Assembly: GCF_041956535.1 (NCBI RefSeq)
Contig: NW_027192195.1
Location: 350,150-414,149 of the forward strand
DNA: 64,000 nt
Origin: Calcarisporiella thermophila CBS 279.70
Lineage: Eukaryota > Calcarisporiellomycota
Direction of reading: 5' to 3'
Shown one piece after another: positions 1 to 11,895 of this stretch. The first letter of the stretch is position 1; each line of letters begins with the position of its first letter. The notes beneath the pieces are model-generated. The model was not told the origin of the DNA and did no database searches. It saw nothing but the letters and a program-made list of their open reading frames with translations. A program made the translations under genes and the position numbers.

Positions 1-2
1 CT

Positions 3-548
3 AACGTTTCACGCACCTCAGCAATATCTCGAGCCAGGCCCAGATCCGCCACCCCGAGCATACGCGCGCCCTTACCAATTATCCTCGGCACAAGATGCAT
101 CTCTGCAACAACACAGACTGGGGAAATTGCGGAATGTAGCCCCCGAGAAAGGAGAGCCCTTCAACAATCCGAACGCCACTATATCAACGCCGGACGCCCG
201 GAGGGTCTCCATGAACGAAGAGAGTCACTTCAAGGGCGAAGAGAGTCACTCCAAGAGCGAGGAGAGTCGCTCAACCTCGACAACGCTCAACAACATAACG
301 TAGACCAGCCCAACACTCCAGACAACAGCGCCATAAGCCGTCCAGAGAGTCCACAAGAGCGGGGAATGCCACCAATCCCCGACAACACCCGCCAGCAAAT
401 GGCGGTCCAGCCCACTGCCACAGAGAACAACGGCGGAGATGACGAGGACGAAGTACCAGACCTAGCGGGAACCGATGAAGAAGAGTTCCCCACCTACTGG
501 CGCCCACCCCCTGACCCGACCTCGATCTCGCTAAACATGCTCCGTTAA
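3..548 (+). CDS. 3' end of an unidentified open frame (partial)
   Basis: An open frame enters from the left edge and stays open to a TAA at 546-548, giving about 181 residues. It is rich in Arg, Ser, Pro and Gln, and ends with an acidic stretch (DDEDEVPDL, TDEEE) and a Pro-rich tail. A second frame (positions 1-303) is also open over the first 300 bases, and both read through a 21-bp tandem repeat at 217-279. I therefore cannot say which frame is translated, or whether both are. No conserved domain is visible. A retroelement gag-like or transposon-encoded tail is possible because the flank looks repeat-derived, but I do not recognise it. The 5' end lies outside the window. Confidence 0.35.
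   Translation, partial: NVSRTSAISRARPRSATPSIRAPLPIILGTRCISATTQTGEIAECSPRERRALQQSERHYINAGRPEGLHERRESLQGRRESLQERGESLNLDNAQQHNVDQPNTPDNSAISRPESPQERGMPPIPDNTRQQMAVQPTATENNGGDDEDEVPDLAGTDEEEFPTYWRPPPDPTSISLNMLR
217..279 (+). repeat. 21-bp tandem repeat, three units
   Basis: Three consecutive 21-bp units (217-237, 238-258, 259-279) share the core GAGAGTC. The third has diverged. In one frame they encode EESHFKG, EESHSKS and EESRSTS; in the other open frame, RRESLQG, RRESLQE and RGESLNL. Confidence 0.75.
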
Positions 549-1340
549 GATCGGGTTAAGACCAGTATCTTCTTGTTCTGATTGTCTCTAATGTCCTTGC
601 ATGGTGATGACGGCTCCAATAACCAAGCCCCGAAAGCTACGGTAAAAGGTTGCTCAGGGGGCTTTCACTCAGGTCTCTGTTTCACTCTGAGAGACGTACT
701 AGATCAACAGCAGAGCTATCTGTCCTAAATTTGTTTCTTTCTTCTTTGAGGGATATCGGGCTCCAATATGCCATCAATGATATAATAGCGTGCAGTAGAG
801 TGGTAGCGATCAGATTCAATGACCGTCTCTAATACCAATACTGCTGATTTAAAGGATTGACTAGCATTACACTGCCTACTTATTTTCGAATGCCCATACC
901 TTTTTATCTCTATGTTCTCTCGTGACGTTGCCATATCTACCTTAATTGCTTAAAGCAATTAAGGTAGATATGGCTCAATTTTCCGACTTAAGGCTACCTT
1001 GCGCTTTCACTTTATTTTTTTTTTTTCAGGCTAGGTTCCAAAACGATCCTCTTCGAGGGACATCGTTTGGTGTCAATTCAATAGAGTTTTACTGCGATCT
1101 TCAACTTTAAAGCAATTGTAAAGGCTGATCGATCAGCACCTCTCTGCCGATTTCTCTAAGGTGAACTATAATCTACCAGCACTAGTTAATTGCATAAGAA
1201 TCGATTCAAACTGCATTTCTTGTTGTGTATCCCATGCTGTTCAACCATTTCTTAACGAGTATCATAGCAAGCACAAACAAACCAAGTGCTACTACCTAAC
1301 CAACAAACAATGGTAATTTAAGGACGAATTCTTGGCAAAT
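549..1340. other. Intergenic or repeat-like DNA with no convincing gene
   Basis: No ORF here looks protein-like on either strand. The only striking structure is the perfect palindrome at 930-974. It could be the non-coding end of a mobile element whose coding part lies to the left, but no LTR or target-site duplication could be recognised. Confidence 0.4.
930..974. repeat. Perfect 45-nt palindrome (22-bp arms, 1-nt centre)
   Basis: The arm GCCATATCTACCTTAATTGC plus TT (930-951) is followed by a single A (952) and its exact reverse complement (953-974). No mismatch occurs in 22 bp. It is too long to be chance. Candidates are two transposon ends joined head to head, or the tip of a foldback element or MITE. 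Confidence 0.9.
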
Positions 1341-1402
1341 CAATAGCCTATTGATTTATTGCAGATATTAATGTGAAAAATGGATGACGTGAAGCAACAG
1401 CG

Positions 1403-2121
1403 TTACGGAAGATCTCCTGTCCCACTATAGCTACATTGATGGGCGTGTAATAATCGGGTGGGACTGACCGGATCTGCAAGCTTGTTTTTTTCTATCCAAT
1501 GCAACTTACGACCAGCACGTTGTCTATTCGGGCGACGCCCATCTCTATAGAGCTTTCCTACTGACCAATCCACTTGCCTTAACCCTCCGCACGGCTTTTG
1601 GAAGCCGATCGAGATCACGACCGGGCCCATGTGCTCATAATGACTATGTACAAGTTTATCTAAGAATTGATGCCACCTGGCAACCAAATTTTGTGAACGA
1701 TGAGGTTGGTATAGCGTGGATATGGTCCAGGCCCATTAGGTAAGTTCTAGGTACTACCTTTGGTCACCAGAGGCGGTAGGAATGCACCGAGCATGTGTGG
1801 TATTACAATTTTTCTGTGAACGTCAATCCTCTTACAAAAAACATGATCTCTGACAATAAAGCCTTCAAAGCCATTCAAACGAACAAGTTTCCACCCTTTC
1901 CCTAACTTGAAAAGGACGGCCAGCTCTAATTGGTTAGACGCCCAAGCAATGCCAATCCTGATCGCATGGGTGAGAGGTGCAAATCTTGGTTGTAGGGATT
2001 GGTAAATTCCGACCACGGGTTTAGGGGCGGAGAGAAGAGTGGGGCTTAGTGGAATGAGCTCGGGCCAAGTGTGAATCGAGGTGAGATAATAGAGATTGTG
2101 GTGAGCGAGCGAGTATTGCAA
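1403..2121 (-). pseudogene. Possible decayed coding region, unidentified
   Basis: Two adjacent minus-strand open stretches (2121-1747 and 1687-1403) read partly like real protein. One segment near 1980-1790 includes AIRIGIAWASNQLELAVLF and GFEGFIVRDHVFCKRIDVH. The two are separated by stops and a frame change, and no start or splice arrangement joins them convincingly. I read this as a possible remnant of a transposon-borne or host gene. No family is recognised, and it may be non-coding. Confidence 0.2.
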
Positions 2122-4358
2122 TGTCAGCGGTGACTGAGTTTTGTCTGACCGGTCTGGATCCGACTTGTCTTGCTGGGCTAAGCCACTGAACCTAAAACGA
2201 ATTTCAAATGACTCTTCTGCAACGCAACTGTCTAAGATCCTAGATTAGCCCCCTAATGTTCTCTGCGTGTTTCTGCCAAGCTCACTTATCGGCCCCCCCC
2301 TTTCTCTATCCACGTTTCCAGCCTCTTTTTCTGGTGTGAAGACTCCATTCTCATGTCCCGAACACACATTGTTGTACCCGCCCATTTATATGCAGTTTTG
2401 TAAAGCCATTAGCACACTAGCACCAATCTTATCAGGTGGCTCTTGTGTTGACCTGCACTCACCCCCAACGATATGGGGCGTCCATTTCCGGCTGCATTGT
2501 TACAGCGGTATTAGGTTTGGCTGTAGAAGAATATATTCTCCTCCTCGCCTACTACCAACGAAGGTTCCATGTCCTCCGTTATCTTAGTAGCCGGTTCCTC
2601 GGATGGGGGCACCACGAGGAGCTAGATCGATTGTTTTTCTGTTCGCGGCCATTGGAGCGTATATTGTTATAATTTGTTTAACCGTCCTCAAGAGTTAAAA
2701 TCGTATTGCGCCGTCTTTGATAGCGTTTTAGAAAAAATTGAGGTTTAAGGTTAATTAGTATGCTGTAACTCCTCTCGAAATAAATTTCACATCCGATTCA
2801 TCTCAGAAGGGGAGGGGGAGAAGGGGGGGGAGAGGGGCGGCCAACACGCAAGAAAAGAAAAAAGAAGCATTGCACCAAGGCCACTATTAGGGATATCTTC
2901 AGAGCCCCTACGGGGCCCATTTTTGGTCCAACCTCGGAAGGCTTCGAGGAGCTCTCGGGAGAAGCAAAGCGGAACGGGCAGAGAGAGCTTGGAGATCACC
3001 GCCGGAAAATAAAAAGTAGAGGGGGACTAGGGGAGAGGGGAGCCCGGGATGGGCGAATCAGGAGGGATTGGGGGAATGAAGCTGATGTGTTTCTGAGAAT
3101 GAAAAGTGGGCCAGAGGGGTTTAGTCGTGATTTGAAATGCGAGAACAAAAGTGAATAAAACCGTGACAGCAGAAACCATCGGATAAACTGTCGCAGGGCA
3201 AATAAGGAAAAAGAGGCGGCTGTGGTTGTGCGGATAGCTTAGCTCTAACAACCTTATGTCACGGCCCTGAATCATGTGTGTGGGTGTGCGGGGGCTCACG
3301 ATTAGCGAGCTGGCTGAGCACACACCGAAAAAATCGCGCGCATCGCCCGAAATGACTATTGTGCATTTGGTCTAGGGCGAGGGGTTTTGCATGGTTTGAA
3401 ACCCGCTCATTACTGTCGAGTCCTCAATGAGGTAATTGCTCAGCTACGGATTGGGATCTTGAAATGGGAGCTTGACACAAATGAAGAAACCGTATTAACC
3501 GAACGAAACCAGATCTTGGTCTTACCGGTATTCTCCCTCTATCCATCAATCTGACATGATTAAATTGCTTCTGTTTGTTTGTTATTGTCGATAACAATTG
3601 GCCCATTCATTTCCTCGGTTGGCTGGAGGATGCTTTAATTTTCCTCACCCTTGACCCCCCCCCCTCTCTCCTCTCCGGCTCTCTTTCCGTCGCCTGGCTT
3701 TGCGCCAGCTCTGGCCCACGAAGGGATTCCTTCTCGGACACAGGCCAGCGAAGAAACAGGGCGGGCGAGCAGCCGCCGCAGAAGATGTCAGTTGTTCTGT
3801 TGTATTTGTGTGTACAGTGTCAACGTTGTAATTTTTTTTGACACATCCGACGGATGAGCAGCGTATCGGCATTGGAAACCTAACCTTTTGCTGTGACCTA
3901 GGCCTGTAATCAATTTTTCCGGGAGAGGAGGACTAGGAGCGGTAGGTGTGGAGAAACACCGTTTTGTGTAAAGTGGGTTTTAACACGAGTTGATCGCACA
4001 AGCCATATCATGGGACTAGTTGTTCCCACGGGCGTGACTCCTCTGCTGCGGACACCGAAGTTGGGTTGTTTGTTGTGGAGGGATTGAGCTGAGATTCGCT
4101 CTCCACCTTATTTCGCTGCTAAAAGCAAACCCGGGCATGCGTTACTCGAAATCTTGATTGGTGTTCATTGGAGCAAATTTTGCAAATCCATCACGTCAAT
4201 GCTCGACCACAGAAGAGGAATTATATATAGTGAGCCCCCGCCCCTCCCCGTTTCTCTTTTCCCGACTCTTCCCCTGGTTCTGTTATGCCCTCGACTGCCT
4301 CGCTCTGCTCCTGTTGCTCGGATCCTTTGCTTGCTCTGCTTACTCTCACATAATAGCC
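2122..4358. other. Long intergenic region upstream of the homeobox gene
   Basis: The only open frames are short. A minor stretch at 2440-2700 encodes hydrophobic segments in shifting frames, which could be a remnant. The last 200 bases before the homeobox start are C/T-rich with a TATATATA-like element near 4222-4230, consistent with a fungal core promoter. Confidence 0.4.
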
Positions 4359-5252
4359 ATGTCCATTCTGCCGCAAAAAGTAAGTCTGCGCCCAAACGGC
4401 TCGCTCCCTTTTTGAATATGGTGTCCCTCTCCCCCTCCTCCCCCCCTGAGAAAGTCTTGTGTACTAAACCTCGCTTCTCTAGCAGCATACCTTCCGGCCC
4501 ATTGTCCTCTATAACCACTCGGATAGAGAAGGCTACAGCCGCACCCACGATCCCAGCGTTCGTCAGCTGTGGCGAAACGTCTCCCACATGCTAGAATGCA
4601 ACTCTCGGTTATGGATCAGTCAAGAGGATCAAGGTATCTTGGAATTGCTTGCTACGTCCCCAACCCTCTCCCCCCTCTCCCGTTTCCGTCCGATGCTAAC
4701 CTCTCGTCGCTAGCCTCTTCTCTCACAACCTCTAGGGTGGACGAGAAACCAACCGTGGCCCCCTCCCCCTCCCAATGCCAAACCCCACCTACCACCCCGC
4801 CCACTCTCTCGGCGGTCTCCCCGATCCCCGCTAAAGTCTTCGATCCTCGGTCTCCCCCTCGAAACCTGACCCCTCTTGGATCCGACTCGGATTCCGACCA
4901 TTCACTAGCACGAAAGAGCAGCTTTGCTGGCGACGAGATCTTTGTTTCTACTCTGCGTCCACGACGTGGCAACCTTCCCCGCGAGAGCATTAACATCCTG
5001 CGCACATGGCTGAACGAGCATCGCTCGCACCCATACCCCACCGATCAAGAAAAGCGTGAGCTTGCTCGCCGTGCGCAGCTGACTCTCGTGCAAATCTCAA
5101 ACTGGTTCATTAACGCTCGTCGTCGCTATCTCCGGCCAGCAGAACAGGCCGCTCAGGAGAGGGAACGAGAGCGCCTGTCGAAGCGAGTCATATTTGAGCC
5201 AGTATTGACTGATACATGTTTTACCAATAAGAGAATGAAAATAAGCGCATAA
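4359..5252 (+). CDS. TALE-class homeodomain transcription factor
   Basis: Three exons (4359-4379, 4483-4633, 4714-5252) give a 236-residue protein. Both introns have GT-AG ends with branch-like CTAAAC/CTAAC, and phases match. The C-terminal half holds a TALE homeodomain at about residues 145-205. It contains the three-residue loop extension ([11 protein letters not shown]) typical of the class and the recognition helix [10 protein letters not shown]. Before it is a Ser/Pro/Thr-rich linker with an acidic SDSDSD patch; after it is a basic, Arg/Glu-rich tail. TALE homeodomains bind DNA in the nucleus, often as heterodimers. In fungi they act in development or mating, but no partner or mating-type locus is visible here. 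The start ATG at 4359 was chosen because it splices in frame into exon 2. The exact role is unknown. Confidence 0.85.
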
Positions 5253-7290
5253 TCCCCTTGCTTCCCTATATTGTTGTTTTCTTTTCCTCTTTCTTTATAT
5301 TAATAAGTTGTAATTTGTACTTTTTACTTGTATTTTATACACCTCTGCCTTCTATTCTCCTGGACTCTCTGACCTTATTTATTCTTTACATACCGACCTC
5401 TGCCCCGCTCCATCTGATCACACTAGCTGTGATCCCCTAGCTCCCTCTGCCCTAACCACCCCCCTCTTCCTCTCTCCCACCTCTTCTAAAGTTATATACT
5501 CTTGTTTTTTTCTTGTTGGATATAATATTCTAAAATGAATCCACCTACACTAGAATTGTTTGCGCTACTCTAATTTTAGATCTCTTAGCAGGGAAACGAT
5601 AAAGTGCTCATGTGATTCTTTATTCCACTCAGCAGTAGAATATCTCTTTTCCATGATGCATCGTCTTATCTCGGCAATTCTCTCTTTCGAGCCTATCTCT
5701 CCCTCACTCTGTTCCACCGACTGGTTCTGCATTTGAATCACAAGCCATCGTAATGTGTTATCCAATACAGGAGGGGCTGACTGCCCGTATTCATCTAGAT
5801 TATCTGCTTTGGCCTCCAGGTTTGGAAACCTTTTATCCGTTTTTTTCTATTTCTAGAGAGGAGGTTCCAACGCCAGGATGGCAGTACATGATTCATTTAG
5901 TGTATTTGTACTCCCTATATCGTGCTTTTGGTGGTGGCGGGGGTCCATTATGTTATTATCTCCATGTATATGTAGTGGAAAGCCATTGAATCGAAAATAT
6001 TATCATCTCTCCAGTTTGACTAGATTTCTCCTCCTCCGAGGATTTCTCTCCCCTCCTTCCCTCTCAGTGCCTGAAGTTTTTTGTAAGCCCGAAGAGTAGG
6101 TTAAAATGTGGGTCAAGTATACTGGAAGAACAATAAAAGAATCTCTGAAAAGACATTGCAAAAAAAAAGGCGCAAAACTGCTAGGAAACAAAAGGATTTC
6201 CACCATGCTATTCTAAATGAAGATTAAGGGCAATATTTGTGGCATGACAAATCTAATGTGGTCTAGCAACTTTAGGATTGAGGATTCCTTCGGCATTTTG
6301 ATTGTCTACAGAGTAAAGCTATTTATGAACGTAGTTACAGCTGCTGTCGAAGCAGCGAGGGGCAAACACCGCCACCGTCGGCTTCGTGAGCACCTAGGCC
6401 GATATATTGAACTTCGCGGATGGCATTGCATAAAATCGGACTGTCTAGACTCATTCTTATAGAGGTTGGTTTAATACTCTTATGACGTCGACCCGAATTT
6501 TCCCTACCCAACGCTGATTGGTTTTTCTCATGGACATCGTCTCTTCGCTTATTCCCCTTTTCACCCCTCGTCGCAAACCTCTTCTATTCCTGTCAGACCT
6601 AAAAGGATCACACACCAAAGCCTTAATACTAAGGATCATTTTTGATTTCCTTTGCTTTTTGGACCCCTTGATTTTCCCACCGATACACAGCGGATCTACC
6701 ACCTGAATCTGGGACTAAGCGAAGGGGGAGTGATTGCGTATTTCCCCCTAAGTTGAAGCAACAGCATCGAGCGGAAAGCATAAAAACTAATCGGAATTGC
6801 GGAGGCAAAAATATAACACTTGCGAATTCCGACCAGAGAATGTTCTGCATCCCCCTACTGTGAACCATTGCATTCAAGGATCAATATTTCGATTCCGATT
6901 GATTTCAATTTAGAGAAGAGGCTTTACGATTTCCGAGCCCACACTTGAAAGTGTGTTAGGATTCCGAGGATACTCAACGTATCGAGCCAAGGCTTTTACT
7001 CAATCTTCGTAATCGCACCTCATTCACCGCCTCGATTTTAGTGGCGTTCCTAGATATTCATCTTCACCTCTAGGTAGGTAGGCCAGTCGAAGGATCGGGG
7101 CTGATTCTCGAGAACACTCTGACTCATCTCACCCTTTTTTATATTTCCTTTGCCTTCTAGCACTAGTGTATTATTCCAATTTCTCTCTATTTCTTCGTTG
7201 TTAACCACCCTTGCGGGAAAACGAATTGTTACAAATCCATCGTTTTACGGAGGCATTATTGCAAATATCAAATTGTCTTGTTAATACTCA
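5253..7290. other. Intergenic region, 2 kb, no supported gene
   Basis: The DNA just after the homeobox gene is T-rich and fits a 3' UTR and terminator. The rest has only short shadow-like frames with no domain or splice pattern. The region nearest 7290 should hold the promoter of the APSES-like gene. Confidence 0.45.
7213..7220 (-). promoter_or_regulatory. E2F-type motif (TTTCCCGC on the minus strand)
   Basis: GCGGGAAA lies 71 bp upstream of the APSES-like start codon and matches the reverse complement of TTTSSCGC. The motif is short and several chance matches are expected in 64 kb, so this is suggestive only. Confidence 0.25.
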
Positions 7291-10200
7291 ATGGAGACTC
7301 GTGGTAAGAGTTTAGAAAATCAAAAGGCTGCCGCCGCTACCACCAACACAACCGCAACCACAACAGATTGGATTCTTGCATCACGACCAAAGCGCACTAT
7401 TATTCGACCGCGCACTTATTCTGATGAGGAGGATGACCACGTTTCTAATGTAAGTCAAAACTCTCGTTCGCGAAAACGCAAGCGCCCCACTCGACGGAGG
7501 TCCTCGCCCACTAGGCGTCTCAAGAAGCGGAACGGGGAGGAGGAGGAAGAGGATGCGTCGCTTCGAACGGGGCGTTCAGAGCGGCGTCATTCCAGTAGTG
7601 TCAGACGCCGAGCATCAGGTGAGGAGTGGGCTGAGGAAACTGAGAGCGAAGAGATAGACGGAGAGACAAAGGAAGAGCTCGAGAACGAGGGCGAGGAAGA
7701 GGAAGAGGTGGACATTGGGGTAGAGGATAGCCAGGCCAACCAGGCAACTCGTTTATCCCCTCGTACCAAATCACCAAGCGCTCTGAACTTGAGAGCCGAA
7801 GATAGTGAAGAGGACTATCATGAAGAGATGATGACAGGCGACCTAAATGTGGAAGAGGAGATCTCTGCCACAAAAGAGGTAAGAGATGGTGAAGCACGAA
7901 GACAGTCAAAGATGTCAGTGCAGCCCACATCATCCTCTTCCACTGTCTCCGCCTCTGTAACATGCTCCAGTACCACCACCTCTGCTCCTATCGCCACCAC
8001 CTCTAGCGCTCCAAACAATGCATCCACTTCGGCTCCAAACATCACGTCTCCATTCTTTTCTTCTACGGGTGGTATGGCCTCCCCTCTTATCACTGCTGCA
8101 AACGCCGATTCCACATCAGATCTATACCGCTGGCGGAAACAATCTCTCCCATTCGGCTTGCCGGAACACCTCTGGATGTCGCCACAGGCACCGGCAGTGT
8201 ATGACACGGGCTTTGTCCCGGAGCCATCCGATGATTTCCCACCCTTACCAGAGCCAAATGACCCGGAGAAAATGTCAGCTGCAGAGCTCGACCGGTATTT
8301 CAGTTCCACGGGAGATATTGAGCTTCCGCCCGACAGTGCCTCCTCTTCTCGAAAGGTAAATATCTTTGCCCAATTTTTCTAAACAATCGAGCTAATTCTG
8401 GTGTTTACTTTTGTGATTAGCGACGCCCATCCACCATCTACTCCTCCCTATCGAAAATGTCTCCACTATTACGTCCTCGTGGATTTGACAAGAAGCTCGT
8501 GAGCCCAAAGCATCCACCTCGAGAGCTCATGTCGGCCGCGAGGACCGAAGAAGAGGGTGAGCTATGGAGGCGGAGAAGATCAATCCAGCTACAGCAGCAA
8601 CAGACGGACCAGTTCCAACGCCGGGTTAACTCGCAGAAGTTGTCGGAGAAACCTGTGGAGCGGTTTTATTCTTCCGTGCGTGTACTTGAGCTAGGCGCTG
8701 TTGACGGGACGGGTCCTGTGATGCGTTATCTTGGTACCGTGGCGAGTGGTACGAAGCGTCGCTTGAGCTTGGTAACCGGGCTGGAAGGGGTGCAAATTGG
8801 AATGGTCAACGCTACTCAGCTCTGTAAGCGTGCAGGGGCTGATTTGAAGTTAAAGGAGGATGAACCTGGGGCGGTTGTGGTTAGAGAGGGCCCCTCAGAA
8901 TGCCGTGGTGTATGGGTGCCAGTTGAGCGAGCCAAGGCGTTAGCAAAGGAGCTTGAAATGGAGGGCAGTAGCGGTATTTGTCAATTGCTTGCCGAGCTAT
9001 CGCATGTAAACGGAAATGGCGTAATGCATGGTATGTATTGTTTTTTTTTTGGCTTCTTCTTGTTTTCTTGCCTTTTCTTTCCCTTTTCGTTGCACCTCTT
9101 TTGCTAACCCTCTTATGCTTTTGGCTTGGATAGAAAAAGAAATTCCTCCTATTTCTCAAGAGTCAGGCGGAAGTTTGGCGAATTCAGGGTCTATACCAGA
9201 TGGCCATACAAACAAAATTAAAGATAGCGACATTGCTACGGCGATCGAAAGAACTGCATTTGCTACAGCATTTTGTGGTGATGAAGTCGTCATGTCACCG
9301 GCTTCTGAAATTGCTGAAGACCCTTTTGTAAAATTCGAAGACGAAGAGGACGAAGAGCAGGGTGATAAAGAGTCATTAACGGAGCGTGCAAAGGCTATCC
9401 TAGCCAACTTAATACCAACCACAGCCGAGACAACAGCGGCAGTAACAACAACAACTACAACCGCTACTACAACAACAGCAACAACAGCAAATTATTCGGA
9501 GCCGCTTCTTCCCTCTGATTCATCCGTTACACCAAAAAATGCTTCGCCGCTTGTTTCGACAACTACAGCAGCTACAGAAACAAAACCTGAAGTCTCTACC
9601 CCCCCTGCCTCAGCTCCTTTATCATCTGCGCCTTCTTCCACCGCCACTTCCCCCTCGTCCTCCAAAGTTCTCGTCCCAACCATTACCCCTGTGGTGCCGG
9701 CCATGCATATCACGGTCATGGACAAGATTGCGGTGTTTGAGACCATGCTTACGCGCTCAGCGGGATTCAAAGCAGATTACCGCTTACTACGTCGAGTCGA
9801 TACCAATATGGTCAATGCGACCCTGTTGCTTCAGGCCGGAGGTGTGGAGACGGAGGCGGAGCGGAGCATTGTGCTTAGCTTAGAGCTCCGTCGTAGTCGA
9901 GTGCGCAAGGCGGATAGCCCTCTGAACGGAGTGTGGATTCCACTTGAGCGAGCGCGCGCGCTTGCTGCCACGTGCTCTTTGCATCATCGTCTTGGCCCTT
10001 TTCTGAACGATGACCTGTTGGACGAATACTTCCCACGCCCGCTCCCAATCTCCCTTCCTCCGCTAAGACGCCGTGCCAATTCTCTGATCGCAAGAGCCAT
10101 TTCGGCGCTCCGTCGGCCCACCTCTTCCCTCGGGTTCGCGCGTGGTAACCCGAGCCTGGCCTTGGCGCAGCTGTTGCTGGGAAGTGGGGGCGCACAACGC

Positions 10201-11025
10201 CATCTCAAGTCGGGCAAGGCACCCATGCTGGGTGCAGGAGACCGAGGGGACCATGGACCTAACGAGGAGGACGAGGACGAGGACGAGGACGCTGAGGAGC
10301 GAGATGAGAGCGAAAGCGAAAAGGATGAGAAGCGAGTGGAGGAGGAGCGACAGCCGGGGGTCATTGCCGTGGTGAGGCAAGGCAGCAAACCCCTGAAGGA
10401 GGAGCCGGTCAATCCGGACACGGACGAAGACACCGACACGGACGAGGATGTCGAGCAGATGCGCGAGCGAATGAAGCGCATGCGTGCTGCGGCCCTGGAG
10501 GCCATGGAGGCCTCTTTCCGGGAGAATGGGGCAGCTGCGCGTTCGCTGGGGCTTGGGGAGGATGAGGAGGATGAGGACGAGGACGAGGAGGACGAGGAGG
10601 AGGTAGAGACGGCCGGGCCGCGCAATAAGAAGAGGGCACCGATGGTAGGGACCTGGCCTGTCACTCGGTTTGAAAATATGGTCCAAGGAGGGGGCGGAGA
10701 ACGACGACTGGTGCGCAGTAGCAGCGGGGGGGGAGCGCTTGGAGGAAAATTGCGCATCCGAAGCAAGCCGCCCACGAATCGTCGCCTGGCCTCATTTCCC
10801 ACCCTCAACGCCACCAACACCTCTACCTCGTCGCCCTCCAGGAAAACACCGCGGCGTCGGAAGCAAAAGAGCGAGAGTGTACGCGAAATATTGCAGCAGA
10901 AGGCTGGAGAGGCGGTGCGATCCCGATTGACCCACTCCGCCGCCATAGATGAAAAGGACATAACAGAAGAGGAGAGCGATATCGATATTGGGGGAAGTGA
11001 CGGGATGGATGACCTTCATTCTTAA
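7291..11025 (+). CDS. Large nuclear protein with two APSES/KilA-N-like domains
   Basis: Three exons (7291-8355, 8421-9030, 9134-11025) join in phase to give 1188 residues. The N-terminal 350 residues are low-complexity, basic then strongly acidic (EEEE runs), and Ser/Thr-rich. The first APSES/KilA-N-like module lies at about residues 430-545, with MVNATQLCKRAG and GVWVPVERAKALA. The second lies at about 755-865, with RVDTNMVNATLLLQAGG and GVWIPLERARALA. Both keep the VNAT and G-W-x-P-x-ER-A-x-x-LA signatures seen in Mbp1/Swi4, Xbp1 and Bqt4 relatives. Between and after them are Thr/Ala-rich, DE-rich and Arg-rich disordered segments. The likely role is chromatin or DNA binding in the nucleus. 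No ankyrin repeats follow, so it is not an MBF/SBF subunit. Bqt4-like telomere anchoring is another possibility, but I see no C-terminal membrane helix. Confidence 0.8.
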
Positions 11026-11895
11026 TATATAACGCATCCGGACTTTTATATAAATATAAATACATATATATTTGATTGTTTGTTTCCTTTTCATTTTGTT
11101 AATCCGACTTTAAAGGTTTTTTTTTGTTTTTTACACTAAGCATAATGGTCTATTTTATATAGGTGTCTTTTTACTCCATTTGCTATTTTTCTTTATTTTC
11201 TTTTCTCTTCTCTTCGTTGCCATTTCTTTCCATCTTGCCTCTTCCTCCCCTCTACTACCTTTCTTTCTTAAAATAGTTCTTCGCTTCCTCTTGTTACGCT
11301 TCCAGTTCTTAGTTCATTTATTATTTTTCTTGTGTTTTTTATTGTCTATTTTTTTCCTATTTAATTATATTCTATTTCCATATACTAATGCGCTCACTAG
11401 TGTCAAAATAATGTTAGGGAAGCTTGGCCTGATCCAAATTTGAACCACCACGAAGCTGGTTAGCCGGCCACTAGAGGAAGCGCTTGTTTCCGATAAGAGG
11501 ATCTCCGAGGGATTGCCGAGTTATACGTGGATACACTAATTTCGCTCATGCTAAAGCTGACGAAATGTCTTACCTAACGGGGCCGCGATTGGCCTCCCCG
11601 CACTCCTGCAACATGGACTGTTAGTTTTAGAATGGTTGTAGACGCACCATTTCAGCAAAATCATATCGCGTTTCATATTATGTTATGTGGTTTGGGTTTT
11701 TTGTGTGTGCTTTTTTCCATCTAGTTGTTTTTAGCTCTCCACTTAGTTAATCGCTGGAATTACCTATTTCACCTGCCTCGTGGGCGCTCATTAAGGCGTG
11801 TTCGAGAGAAAAAAAATAGCGCACCCGGCTAGTTCCCCCCTGGGCTCCTCTCCCCCCTCCATCAACCTTCTAGCCTCTACTACTCTACTTCAACT
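11026..11895. other. Intergenic region, no gene seen
   Basis: T-rich 3' flank of the APSES-like gene, then about 400 bp of mixed sequence leading into a CT-rich promoter-like stretch before 11896. I checked 11420-11530 for a tRNA and found none. Confidence 0.5.

Noticed and set aside
2436-2700. Small membrane protein gene
   Set aside because: Hydrophobic stretches occur in shifting frames without a start, splice pattern or domain.
9875-10961. Long minus-strand open frames opposite the APSES-like gene
   Set aside because: Ser/Arg-rich shadow translation of the acidic and GC-rich coding strand. The plus frame has the domains and splicing.
11420-11530. Possible tRNA on the minus strand (GGTTCAAAT-like loop)
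   Set aside because: No T-stem pairing and no matching acceptor stem or A box at the right distance.
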